From Symbiodinium sp. CCMP2592 (lineage: Eukaryota > Sar > Dinophyceae > Suessiales > Symbiodiniaceae), in NCBI GenBank assembly GCA_905221615.1, contig CAJNDT010005869.1, forward strand, positions 254,253-318,252: a stretch of 64,000 bases of DNA. The letters are read 5' to 3'. Shown here piece by piece: positions 53,001 through 63,651 of this stretch. Within the stretch, counting starts at the first letter, position 1. Each line of letters begins with the position of its first letter. The notes beneath the pieces are model-generated. The model was given only the letters and a program-made list of their open reading frames with translations. It made no database searches and had not been told where the DNA came from. A program made the position numbers and the translations under genes.

Positions 53001-55788
53001 TATGTATGGTTTCATCCTGTTGGGAGTCTTGTAACGGTTCCAGAGAGGCTCATCGGGACCACTTGGAGTTTAGGGTTGATGGTTCAGTGGTTTACAATCT
53101 AACGTCAGTGTTTCGAAAGCTTACGGGCGTAGAGTTGCAGTGAACCCCAAGCCCGATAAACAGTTCTGAAATCCCGTAAGCCAGAGAGCCCAAGGCCCCT
53201 TGATTCAAGAATGCATACCTTCAGTATAGAGAGATCCTGAATATGATTGATATAAAGACATATTGAATGAGTTGTTCTGTTGATCTTTCCGCATCACTTC
53301 CTCTCAAGGTTATTCCAGGGTTTCGCGGGGTCCTGGACCTTTGTGAGGGGTTTTGGGATACTTTTGAACGAGTATCCCGCACCCCGCACAGGGTGTTATG
53401 GGGATTTGTGGTGGTCTTTCATGAGGGAGTAGCCCACATTTGTGTTTGTTGTTGTTAAGTCCCTGAAATGGTTTACGGAAAAGGTTGGAGGTTTGAGGTT
53501 TGTACGGTGGTGGCTGGGAGAGATTTAAGGTTCAGCCTGAAGCCCCGGAGCCATCAAGCCTAAGGCCAGTAGAAACCCTGCACGCTCTACACACACTGTT
53601 ATACGAACCATGTAGAAGCCCTATGGAAGTCCGCTTGTACAGAGGAGCCGTTAAGTCCCAAAAGTACACCCCAAACCCTAGACCCTAAATCCCTAAACTG
53701 AAAGATGCTGAGCCCATTTGCGCACTTTGCCAGCGGGAGGCCGCTAACGCGGAGGCTTTGTATTGGGCCTTGCCGCTTGCAGCGCCCTGTCGTTTTAGAG
53801 GTAAAGACCTGGTGGCTCTGGTGCTGTTGGGTGTTTAGGGGTTAAGGGGTTTAGGGGTTGATGTGCTCTAGTGTTTTTGGGTTGTTAGGGGTTAAGGGGG
53901 TTTAGGGCTTAGGCTTAGGGTGTAGAGTTTAGGGCTCAAGGTTGTTAGGGATTTAAGGTTCCGCGGAATTTGGGTTAGAATGTAACCCCGTGCTGTAACT
54001 TCCCAACTCCTAGATCCACTTTAAGCATCCGGTGCGAGGGAAACAGACTCAAGCTTTGAGAGGTAGCGCTTCGGGTTCAAGGTTTGCCGAATCCGTGGGT
54101 CCCGTGTGCAGGAATAGCATTGAAATCTGTATGACCCTTACCATTAAGATTCATAGAACGGCTACTACCAATAATACTGAGAAGACAAAGGTATCTTGCT
54201 TGGCTTTGAGCCATAAGCCTCAGCCCTAAGGACAAGCCAGTAGGTGTTAAGGGCTTCGGATGAGGGGTGGGGTTCAGGGCTTAGAGTTTGGGGTCCAGGG
54301 TTTAGGGTGTAAGGCAAGGCTTTAGGGCTTTGGTGTTCAGGGTTCGAGGTTTAGGGTGCACCAGGGGCTCGAAAGCTAGAGGCTTATGGCTTCTCCCCCA
54401 ACCCTAAGCCCCAAACCTTTCCGGGTCGTAGACTTCTTGGTTTTCATAGGCTTCGGCGTCCTTTTCTATTGTCGGGCTTAGGCTTGCGGGCAGACCTGGA
54501 CCCTGTGAAACCCAGGGTTTCGAGGCCTCCTTGCTATGCTTTGCCCTTCAGAAGGTAGGTTATTGGGGGGTTAAGGTAGGGGGTCAGGTTCCGAATGCGC
54601 GAAAATGCTGGTTTCGGTGTAAGGCCGAGTGTCGAGGTGCAGGGTGGAGGCTGCTACAAGTCTGAGACTGAGTTCTTGTTAAGGGATTTAATAATAATTC
54701 CCTACCTGCTACACCCAAACCTGAACATAAACCTTACGCCCAGAACGCCAAAACCCGAAAGCTAAAGCCCAAGACCAGATCACAGCCCGATAGAAACCCT
54801 GTGGAAACCCTCAAAGACGGTGTAGAGCCACCACATCACGAGGAACAGAGCGAGACGCCGTACAGAAGCTCTGTAACTACCTTATACCCTGAACCTTCTC
54901 AATCCCAAGCCCCAAACCGATTGAAACTTTTTCCCGAAGCTCCAAAAAGCCCAGAAGCCTTCTGTAGTATTCCATGGGGCCCAAGCATTGGAGCCTCGGA
55001 GCTTGAACTCCCAAGGAGCGACGGGAAACCCTACAAATCCTGCCGGAACGTGCAGAATCCGATTGAACTCCAGAAGAAATCTACCCCACAAACCCAACAA
55101 CAACTAGTTTCGGTGAGACAACCCCAAACCCGAAAGCAAACCCTAACCCCTCAACCCCTAAACTAAACAACCCTATATAAAACCCCCAAACCCCTAAACC
55201 CTAAACCCCTGATAGCCTAAACCCCTCAACCCTGAAAGTAGTGAGAGCAACCCTACAAGTAGTTACGGTGAGACAAAAGGCGCTCAGCCTCATTTCCTCG
55301 CTGGGAACGTCCTGGTGGCTCAGACTCGGGGGCGAGCATGTGGCCAAGGCATCGTTGGGTTTAAGTGTTTTCTGGGTTGGGGGTGTTGGGGTTTTAGGGT
55401 TTGGGGCTTTAGGGGTTTAGGGTTTAGGGCTTTGGGGTTTAGAGCTTTAGAGGTTCAGGGGTTTAGGGTTTAGATAGATTTTCTCTCGCCTCACAGCTTC
55501 TTGTTTTGGGTTTGTATAAGGCTTTGTAGGTGCTCATCGGATTGTTTCGTGGTTCCACGAGGTTTCTAGGTGCTCAGGGTTAAAGATGCTTTATGCTTGT
55601 GTAAAGGGCTTCTGTAGGGTTCCACAGAGTTCTATAGGCAGAGTTCTATAGGGTTTCGGGTTCATGAAGGTTTTGGCATATAGAATTACGTTTTCTTTCA
55701 GGGTCGCCGGTCAAGATAACTCTGCGTTCGACTGAACCCTGGTGCACGCGGAACAGGCAGGCGTTACCATCATATCCCAGCGCATCTA
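53001..55788. other. Telomere-word DNA, no gene
   Basis: TTTAGGG-like blocks at 53835-53960, 54240-54360 and 55365-55475; CCCTAAA-like words at 54700-54800 and 55130-55230. The plus-strand frame 54801-55166 is made of such words and is not considered a gene. Confidence 0.5.
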
Positions 55789-55902
55789 TTATAGAAGCCT
55801 GCATCCGAAATAGTTACCAACATTATTCCTTAGGACTCCTCATTATAAGTATGCTATAAGGGATCCCAACACCCCATCCTAATTTTTAAGGCCCATACAT
55901 TA
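55789..55902. mobile_element. M1 MITE-like element, diverged copy
   Basis: TAGTTACCAACATTATTCC, then TCATTATAAGTATGCTATAA, CCATCCTAATTTTTAAGGCC and CATTACAC follow the M1 layout with many substitutions. Confidence 0.7.
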
Positions 55903-56802
55903 CACATCCTTCTTGAAGGTGCATCCCAGTTTGAAGAGCCCTTTATTTGAGAGCCGCGTAACACGAGGAAGCCTTGAAGCCTTCTGCTTATCTTGTCTTG
56001 ACTCTTCTTGAGCCATGTTGTTTTGTTGAGTTATGCTAGGCTTTGTTTTATCAAGGAATCGCCCGAGAATTGATTGCTTATCTTGTCTTGACGTTCTTGA
56101 GAGTTATGCTCCATTTGGATCAAGGAATCTCCGAAACATCATTTTTCTGAGGAATGTAGAGTCAGACGCCCGCGCTGGTGGGCTGGTACTGTACTTCGTT
56201 CTAAGGGTCCTGCAAAGAGTGCATGCACAGGCTTTGCAGACTGTTGTTTGTCACCGTGCAGAATCAGGGACCCACACCTTTGACAAGGTTTCCTCTTTAC
56301 TTTAAAAGGATAGGAACTGATGGCCCCTAATTTTGTCGAGAGCTTCGCCCATATATAAGTCAACTGCGGCATCAAGCAACAAAGAGCATGTATGCAGTAT
56401 ATACATGATATATACATGGTTTGAGTGGCCCCAGAGATTAAGGGCCCACGTCAAGGGCCGCGGGTTTTGCCTTTGCGAGTCTTTTGCAGTAGAACTGGAG
56501 GGGGCGATCAAGATGGGACGGCAGTAGGGTGTGCGCCTGGAGAAGCTTCTGGAAACCAATGGAAAGCCTTGAGTGAACGCTTATCTATCAGAGTTTAAGC
56601 TGTAAGGTTTAGGGAAAGTGTTGGACAGCGAGGTCTCAAAATCTAATGTCTTACATCCCCCAGGCTCTTCATACAGTTCACAGCCACGAAACGTTCTCTT
56701 CAATTCCTGTTCTGGGACATTACAAAAGCCCTCCTACTGCTACTACGACGACGACGAATCCTAGGCCCTAAGCCCCAGTGCCCTAAACCCTAAAACCCCT
56801 AA
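55903..56802. other. No gene recognised
   Basis: A local imperfect repeat around GCTTATCTTGTCTTGAC (55986 and 56080) is present. Short frames only. Confidence 0.45.
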
Positions 56803-56836
56803 ACGGGCTTTTTGGCTCAAGCTGCTACGGCTCAAG
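56803..56836 (+). other. Two tandem spliced-leader relicts
   Basis: CTTTTTGGCTCAAG (ending 56821) matches the 3' part of the dinoflagellate spliced leader (TTTTGGCTCAAG exact over 12 bases). It is followed within 15 bases by GCTACGGCTCAAG (ending 56836), a weaker second copy. Tandem relicts are what repeated cycles of trans-splicing and retroposition would leave. Confidence 0.55.
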
Positions 56837-56880
56837 CTCTGGATAAGAAGGTATTCCGCTCTTCCCTGTGAAACGAGGCG

Positions 56881-57242
56881 ATGGCCCGGCAGCTTGGACA
56901 AGACGCTACTGAAGTTGATGCATGGTATGCCAACACCCAGGACAGGTGTCATCCGGACATGCTGCGCAACACTGGTGCCCATCCTTTCAACTCGGAGCCA
57001 CCTCTCACGAACTCGCGGGGAGCTGTTTGGATTGCACCGCCTGCTTTGTATGTGGTTCGAAAACATGGAGCAGTGCACAGCCTCAATGGTCCGAGCATCG
57101 ACTGAGGACTACAGGAGTCGCAAAGCCTGTAGAGCTGAGCACGGAACAGTCGCATCTGGTGAATGGGGCACTATTGTGACGATCCCAGTGGCTTTATCTG
57201 TGCATCAGTGCAAGGGTTTTAGCCCCTCCCTGTGGACGAACA
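56881..57242 (+). pseudogene. Nitrate reductase-like retropseudogene (N-terminal molybdopterin domain)
   Basis: From the ATG at 56881 the frame reads VDAWYANTQDRCHPDMLRNT, then GAHPFNSEPPL and ALYVVRKHGAV. This matches the start of the eukaryotic assimilatory nitrate reductase molybdopterin domain, where HPFN-x-EPPL and YVRNHGAV are hallmarks. After a frameshift near 57075-57095 it continues WSEHRLRTTGVAKPVELSTE, and after another shift near 57160 GTIVTIPVALSVHQCKGF, where the functional enzyme has V-T-I-P-V-T-L-V-C-A-G-N-R. The molybdenum-ligand cysteine is thus not conserved. No introns interrupt the 330 bases, and spliced-leader relicts lie 45-78 bases upstream. The rest of the protein (heme and FAD/NADH domains) is absent. 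Sulfite oxidase is the other possible parent. Confidence 0.7.
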
Positions 57243-57390
57243 TAGAAGGTTGATGGGAGGTGGATTCTGAGAGCTTGACGAACTTGGCCTCTGTACAAAG
57301 GTATCAATTTTCCTTACCATTACTGCCAAATGTCTGTACAGATCTCTGATGCGCGACAACTTCCGAATATCCTGAGGTTGAACTAATTTG

Positions 57391-57520
57391 GTGCATGTTA
57401 GCGCGACGATTTCCCAGATGTATTCCCAAATTGGAATTAGGTGCACGTTGGCGAGACGATTTCCTAGATGTATTTCTGAAATGGAATTAAGTGCACGTTG
57501 GCGTGATGACTTCCAAGATT
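57391..57520 (+). repeat. Tandem repeat, 50-bp period, about 2.6 copies
   Basis: GTGCACGTTGGCGAGACGAT and relatives start at 57391, 57441 and 57491, each followed by TTCC(C/T)AGATGTAT-type sequence. Confidence 0.9.
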
Positions 57521-59723
57521 TCGATGTAATCTCGACTCGGTCCCGTGAAGGACAGCAGGTGGCAGGTTTTCATCAGCATTTTTCCCTGTAGAAAAGCGGG
57601 GCGTGCTGATTTAGTGTATGCCCGTATGAGGGTAGGCGCGCTTTGGAGAAAGGGGCGTCATTGCACTTTAAAAAAAAAACCCTAAACCTCAAATCCTTAA
57701 ACACAAAAGGACGATGTCTACTCGTCGATCCGCCCGCATGCGGCCGCAGTCAGCCGCTGGCTCCACGGCCGGCGATCTGTTTTGACGTTTGTGTTGGTCT
57801 TTAGGGGTTTGGGGCTTGTGGATTAGAATTCGCGATGCCGTTCCCTTATAGTCCGTGTTGTACATAAAAGCAAACTGTATAGCAGTAGTTTTCCCTTATT
57901 ATAGCCCGTATCATGAACAAAGCAAAGCCTATGCTGAGACCCTACTCAAACTGCTTAGTCACAGCTGCAGCCAGTAAGGCGCCTTGCCGTCCTTTACCCC
58001 GCACTCTGCCTGTGAGCCCAATACGAAACGATACGGAAACCAGATTATAAAGGGTTGAGGGTTCAGGGTTTAGGGGACATACCATGAAAAGCACGGGTAG
58101 CAAGGGGGCGACAGTGGGCATAGTGACCAGGTGCGTAATGTAATGCCCCTATGTTACCTTTGTTGTTTATTGGGATGTTCCGGTTAATATTACGGTTTTC
58201 GTAAGGGCCTTCAGATTGGATGTTGTAAGGCTGATTTTCTCGATTTTTGAGGAGGTCCTGTCAAGGCTTTCGGCGCAAGGTCTTGGAGCTTCTTCTGCTC
58301 AAGCTTTGCTAGGCTTGTTTTAGGCTGTGAATCAGGTGAACCTTGAGTTTCTCACTGGTGATATACGAGGTTTGGTGTGTGTAGGGTTTTCGCGTCACGG
58401 TGCAAAGCCTGGTGAGCGAAACCGCCACAGCGACCGAGGGTTAAGGGTTCCAACTGAGGGCTAAGGGTTTAGGCCTGTAGTTTTTGAGTTTAGTCTTGCA
58501 GGGTTTGAACCCGATATCTAAACCCTAAACCTGAAAACCCCCAAACCCTAAGCCCTAAACCCTAAACCTGAACCCCGGAAACCCTCAACCCCAAACCCTA
58601 AGCCTGAAACGCCCAAACCCAAACCCTAAGGTCAACCGTAAGCCCGAAACACACACCCAGAGACCCGAGCCGCGAAGGCTTCGAAGTCAAGCCTTGAACC
58701 CAAAACCCGAAAGAGCCCAAAACACCAACGCCTCAAACCCCAAACCCCAAAGTCAAGAACAACTTGTGTAAAAACCCAGATAAAGCTGTTAGAACCCTAA
58801 ACCCTAAACCACCAAACAAAACCCCAAAGTCTTGATAGACAACCCCAAAAGCCCTGAGCATTGGCTGACGGCCGCTGAGGTGGTTTCAGCGGCCGATGAA
58901 CGGCATCTTTTTTGGCCTTTTCGGGCTCTGGCGCCTTGGAGGGTTGGGACTTGGGGCTAGTTTAAGTGTTTCGTGGTCACGGTTAAGGCTGTGGAGAATT
59001 CAGGGTTTTGGGGTTTAAGAGTTCTTGCACCCGAGGCAGCTCACAGGGAGTGTCTTCAAGAGTCAGACGAGCAAGCAAAGCAGCAGCATGAAGTGCAAAC
59101 AAACCCCTCAACCCTCAACCCTAAGTCCTCAACCCTCAACCATAAGTCCTCCACCCTAAGTCCTCAATACTAAGCCCTAAACCGTCAGCTTGAAGCCCAA
59201 ACCCCAAACACTACGCCCAACGATTCAAATCGCGGGTTTAGGGTGTAAAAGCGCCTAGGATTTGGCAACTCCTGACACCTAGGCTCCAAACCTGATACGT
59301 CATTCTCTAGGGTTCCTTATACTTATAGCTATGATAGCCTGACTGTCACTCTTTAGGCTTCCGTGTGATTACCGCTATCACTACTAGCATAAAGATGCCC
59401 CCCGAACCGAAGCAAGTGAGTAGCCCCAAGAGCTGAAGACCTCCCATGGCCATCTGAAACCATTCAGGGTTTAGGGTTTAGGGTTCAGGGTGTAGGATTT
59501 AGGGTTTTGGGTTTTGGGCTTAGGGTGTAACGTTTAGGGTTATAGGGTTTAGGGTTTAGGGTAAGGTTTTCAGATAGAAACCGAGAATTTCCGAATCTAA
59601 GCCGCGATCAAAGCCTTGTGGAGCCGCAAACAGCACCCACGGGAGCTTCACGAGGCATGCCATAGCAGCATAGAAGCCTAGACAATCATAGGATTCCTTA
59701 AAGTCTAAATTTCATCATAAGAA
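57521..59723. other. Telomere-word DNA, no gene
   Basis: CCCTAAA-type words are dense at 58515-58640 and 58780-58860. A TTTAGGG block lies at 59463-59570. A further M1-like fragment (GGTTCCTTATACTTATAGCT) lies near 59318-59340. No protein-like frame. Confidence 0.5.
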
Positions 59724-59810
59724 ATAGAAGCCTAAATAATTACCCATAGTATTTGTGAGGGTTCCTTAATTTTGTTTTATTACAAAGAAGCCCAAAAGGC
59801 CCCTACATTA
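59724..59810. mobile_element. M1 MITE-like element, diverged copy
   Basis: ATAGAAGCCTAAATAATTAC, CCATAGTATTTGTGAGGGTT and CAAAAGGCCCCTACATTA follow the M1 order; the middle is diverged. Confidence 0.65.
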
Positions 59811-59965
59811 CACCCCAAACCCCTGATACCATGCGCTAAAGCCCTGCGAGCCCGAACGACCAACAATCTTTCTAAAACCCGACAGCCAAAACCCTGGCAC
59901 CCACCCCTCTTCGGAGCCTCCGTAGCAAATCGAAATCCGAACCCCGAAGCCGAGCCACATCGAAA
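59811..59965. other. Short spacer
   Basis: Nothing recognised between two M1 copies. Confidence 0.4.
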
Positions 59966-60074
59966 TACTACAGGGGCCTAAGTAGTTATCTACATTATTT
60001 TGGGGGTTCCTAATTAGATTACAGTATAATGGGCCACAAAAAGCATTATTCCAATTCTTAAGGCCCCTTATATG
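59966..60074. mobile_element. M1 MITE-like element
   Basis: TACTACAGGGGCCTAAGTAG at the left, TTTTGGGGGTTCCTAATTAG in the core, and ATTCCAATTCTTAAGGCCCC at the right; about 109 bp, equal to the reconstructed split copy at 17959/23624. Confidence 0.85.
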
Positions 60075-60335
60075 AAGTCGACGCCTGGGCGCTTTTGGAG
60101 GGTTCTCTCGTTTTGGTTCCTAGGGCATCTATCCGGGAACCTGCATCCCCCCAAGCCTAAACTAAAGGCCATATCAACCGTGAAGCCCCGTGCAACGGCC
60201 TGGAGCACTTTATGATGAAACGCGACAAGGAAGTTCGAGGATTCACTGAATATATAGCATGTTACGGTAGATTTTAGTATCTGTATATAATGTAGTATTT
60301 GATAGCGTGTTCATTGCATCTAATATGATCGTATC
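60075..60335. other. Short spacer
   Basis: AT-rich near 60240-60335; nothing recognised. Confidence 0.4.
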
Positions 60336-60420
60336 TTGTAGTGCCTTACCAATACTATTTTGGGGGTTCCTGATTATATTATAATACGATGCCCATTCCA
60401 ATTATTAAGGCCCCTATGTT
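60336..60420. mobile_element. M1 MITE-like element, shorter copy
   Basis: CCTTACCAATACTATTTTGG then GGGTTCCTGATTATATTATA, and CATTCCAATTATTAAGGCCC. It lacks the CCAAAACCC stretch. Confidence 0.8.
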
Positions 60421-61137
60421 GAGGAAGTTCTAGGATTCCCTGAATGCCGACCCGATGCCACCCTAAAGCCTAAACCCTTGCATTTGGTGACCCTATCATA
60501 GAAGCATATAGAACCTCAACGAACCCTACAGCGCGCCCTTCAAAGCCCTTGAACCACCCGATGCTAGGTGCATATTCGTCCTCATCGTGGCTCCGCTGCT
60601 AGCCGTGCAGGGCCGCCGAACGTCCACTTGCCAGGTGCAGGGGAGGGAGGTTGAGGGTTAGAGGTTTAGGCCTTGTAGCCCCTAAATGTGTATACCATCA
60701 TACTACCTACAACCTATTAAAGTTATTAGTACCCTTGTCTGGGAACTCGGATTTCTGGCTTAACCCAGTGGTCCAGTGGTGCATGCATTTTCGATAGGGG
60801 AGCATCTAAACTATCGCTGCAGTAGTTTGACTTCGTTGTCCTTTTGTATGTTCATGACTACGTTGTGTGGGTTCTTCAAGTTCAATGCTTCCATGTTCTG
60901 TACGGGCTTTGCGCTATGAAGCAAGTTTTATGTCTTCGGGAGTGTATACAGGGCTCCTTTGAATAGTCGTGAAGAATAATGGCAGCTTATAAGGGTCACA
61001 TGACAGAGTTCTTTATCATATTCCCAAAACCCAAACCCCAAATCCAAACGCGATACCCAAACCCTAAACCTGAACAATCACGACCTGAAGCTCTAAGTCT
61101 CGAGCCCTGCCCTGCTAGGTTCGACTCTTTTCTTCCT
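60421..61137. other. No gene recognised
   Basis: Scattered CCCTAAA-like words; short frames only. Confidence 0.5.
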
Positions 61138-61290
61138 TTAGGGGCCTCAAGAAGTACCTATACTCTTTTGTGGGGTTCCTTGCGGTAATTGTGGTAGAAT
61201 GTACTATAATACCTCTACTATTTGGGAGGTTCCTTATAATTGTAGCATAATATACCACAAAACCCTATTCTAATAATGAAGACCCCGATT
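61138..61290. mobile_element. Two M1 copies, tandem or nested
   Basis: A left half (AAGTACCTATACTCTTTTGT) is followed by a second left half (ATACCTCTACTATTTGGGAG) and a shared right half (CAAAACCCTATTCTAATAAT). This fits one copy inserted in or recombined with another. Confidence 0.75.
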
Positions 61291-63056
61291 TTACGGGTTC
61301 TTGGAACATCTCGGCATCGAATTTCGTCCGGGACATGATTAAATGGCTTCGATGCAGACATGATGCAGGGGCCCTTATCCCCCAAGTGCAGCATGTTGAA
61401 GTGTGTGTTCAGGTGAGGCTGATAGGCACGAAACGAGCAAGGGACAAGCGGCAGTTTCTGTGTATACAGGCCCCGCCGAGACGGGCTCTCCAGACGAAGA
61501 GAATGTGTCTTCTTTTTCTACTCAACTCATGGCTCTTCACGCAACCGTGCTGTTCGATTCTTGATCAATATACCCGGCCACCAATTACTGGGTTCCTTCA
61601 CAGGAACCCTTAAAGGAGCCCTTAAGAGTTCCTTTTATGGGATACAGCACCCTTTAAAGGCCTGAAGCCTGCAGTCTGAAACCTCAACCCTAAAACCCTC
61701 AACAACAAAAGCTTCAAGCCTTAACACCCTCTATAAAGCCATTACAAAACTTCGAAATAATCCTCACAAGCCTAAGGCTAAACCCTAAAACGCTTAGGGT
61801 CAGAGTTTACTGGCTGGACCTCCTTTGTCTTTTGCACGCAGGTGGGAGGCTGCGAGAGCACGCTTGGAGTTGTGGCACCTCGATACCACTGAGAGAGTTT
61901 GGGATTTTGGAGGTTCGGGTGTCAAGCACCCAAGCTCGGAGTTTAGGATCGAAAGCCTGGGACTCTGGAGGACCTTCCGAAAGCCGAGCCCCCCTGAACC
62001 CCCAAGCCACAAAATCCTAAACCCTTGAAGCCTTGACACTCTGAACCTGGCGCGCTGATCTTTGATTCGTCTTCGGCCGGCTAAAAGTTCCCTCAACCCT
62101 AGACCCTAAACCTCTCTCATAAGCCCTCGGGTTGAAAAACGTTTCGAAACTCGAGGACGGCACATGTGGTGTCAACGGCTGCGGCTGTGGGGACCGGGCG
62201 ACAAGCTGGGTTCAAAGTTTAGGACTTCTGGGACTTATGGTCTGAGGTTTAAGGTTTGGGGTTTGGGGGTTTAGCAGTTTAGGGTTTAGAGGGTTTATAG
62301 GGTTTAGGGTTTAGGGTGTAGGGGTTTAGCAGTTTAGGGTTTACGAGGTTCAAGTTGGTGGGTGGGGTCTTGGGTCTTATGTGTCAGGACGGTTTTTATG
62401 GTTTAGATGTCGTGGACTTTAGGGCTTGGAGAATCAGGGTATGCCTGGTGACGAAGGAAGCAGTTAGAGTCATGGGGAAGATGAGAAGAATGACACCGAC
62501 AAGACTCATACGATCGGAAATAGTCACTGTAACACTAAATTCTGTTACTCACGGTTGCAACTGGAAAGGTCATGGCCATCATAGCGAAACTCTGATTGAG
62601 AGTGCGGAGATGGCCATGACAGGGAGGGAAGCATCTTTCGTTCGTCGACGACTTCGTGTTATCGGGCATGTTGTAAATATATTCTTGAAGCCTCAAATCC
62701 ATGAGCCGAACACCCAACAGGAGCCCGCGCAGAACGACAAACACACTCTGAACCATGAAGCCTAAACCAAGACCCAATCCGAAACACTAAATGCAACAAC
62801 AGAAATCCGAAACCCTCAATCCCTAAACCCTAAAATCTAAAGCCCTAAAGCACCAAAAAGATGAACGCAGGACTGGGCCGACCTGTCTTGTAGTGCTGCC
62901 TCGACACTGAGCACCTACTGCCCGGCGGCTGGGACTTCGATGTAGTCACTTGGGTCCCAGACCCTGAACCCTAATCTTTAAAGGCTAGGATCCTCCAGAT
63001 ACAGAGCCCCCAAATGGGTAGTTGTCTAAGTTTCTAGAGCGCTACCCAGGCATGGA
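61291..63056. other. Telomere-word DNA, no gene
   Basis: A TTTAGGG block lies at 62235-62345, with CCCTAAA words near 61675-61795 and 62805-62850. The 136-codon frame at 62355-62765 has no recognisable motif. An M2-like end fragment (AAATGGGTAGTTGTCTAAG) lies near 63013. Confidence 0.5.
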
Positions 63057-63113
63057 ACGGTTGATGGGAATTATGGTATATTCCTTATTACGGGTAATGC
63101 AGAATTTATATCC
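63057..63113 (-). mobile_element. M3 MITE-like element, inverted and truncated
   Basis: GGGAATTATGGTATATTCC, TTATTACGGGTAATGCAGAA and TTTATATC are the reverse complement of the inner and right parts of M3 (48413-48507), directly joined to an end fragment GGTTGATG. Confidence 0.75.
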
Positions 63114-63545
63114 CAAACATTGAAGCACCTGGAAATACTAAGATGCGCAGCTGCTGCCCTCCTTGGTTGACACGTCTCAAAAACCACAGAAGACCTAGAG
63201 AGACTCAACAAATTCCTCTACTTGGCCAATACAGCGTAAGGTATCTTGTGATCCCTACATTTCATATGATTTAGGGTATATGTAGCCTAATCGAGGGAAA
63301 GTTTAAATTTTTGAAGATCTTGCCAGCTCTCAAAACAGCCAGCAGGGTCCCAATTGAAGCTTGTCAGAACTCCCCTTAACTTTGCATCCCTAAAGCCTAG
63401 ACCCTAATCCCAAACCCCCAAAGCCTAAACCCGAAAGCTTAATCCCTGAAGCCTAAAGCCTCGAACCTTCAACCTGAAAGTGTTAACCCTGTGCCCTTGG
63501 CCCTCTTGGAACTCTTCTGGATTCCTTTCGACCCTTCCCGTCACA
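63114..63545. other. No gene recognised
   Basis: Telomere-like CCCTAAA words near 63400-63440; otherwise nothing. Confidence 0.45.
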
Positions 63546-63651
63546 AAGGGGGCTTTTTAACTACCTATACTATTTTGGGGGTTCCTGAATATGATTATAG
63601 CATAACATACCCCAAAACCCTATTCCAATTATTATTAAGGCCCCTATAGTA
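63546..63651. mobile_element. M1 MITE-like element
   Basis: CTACCTATACTATTTTGGGG, TTATAGCATAACATACCCC, CCTATTCCAATTATTATTAA and GGCCCCTATAGTA; a well-preserved copy with a three-base ATT duplication near its right end. Confidence 0.85.

Noticed and set aside
52163-53143. Cys/Val/Met- or His/Thr/Tyr-rich frames of up to 277 codons
   Set aside because: They are translations of CACATA/CATA microsatellite on either strand.
56000-56025. CTTGAGCCATG as a minus-strand leader relict
   Set aside because: The match ends after nine bases and no coding frame follows on that strand.
62355-62765. 136-codon plus-strand frame as a gene
   Set aside because: No motif, and it is bounded by telomere-like words; it may be chance.
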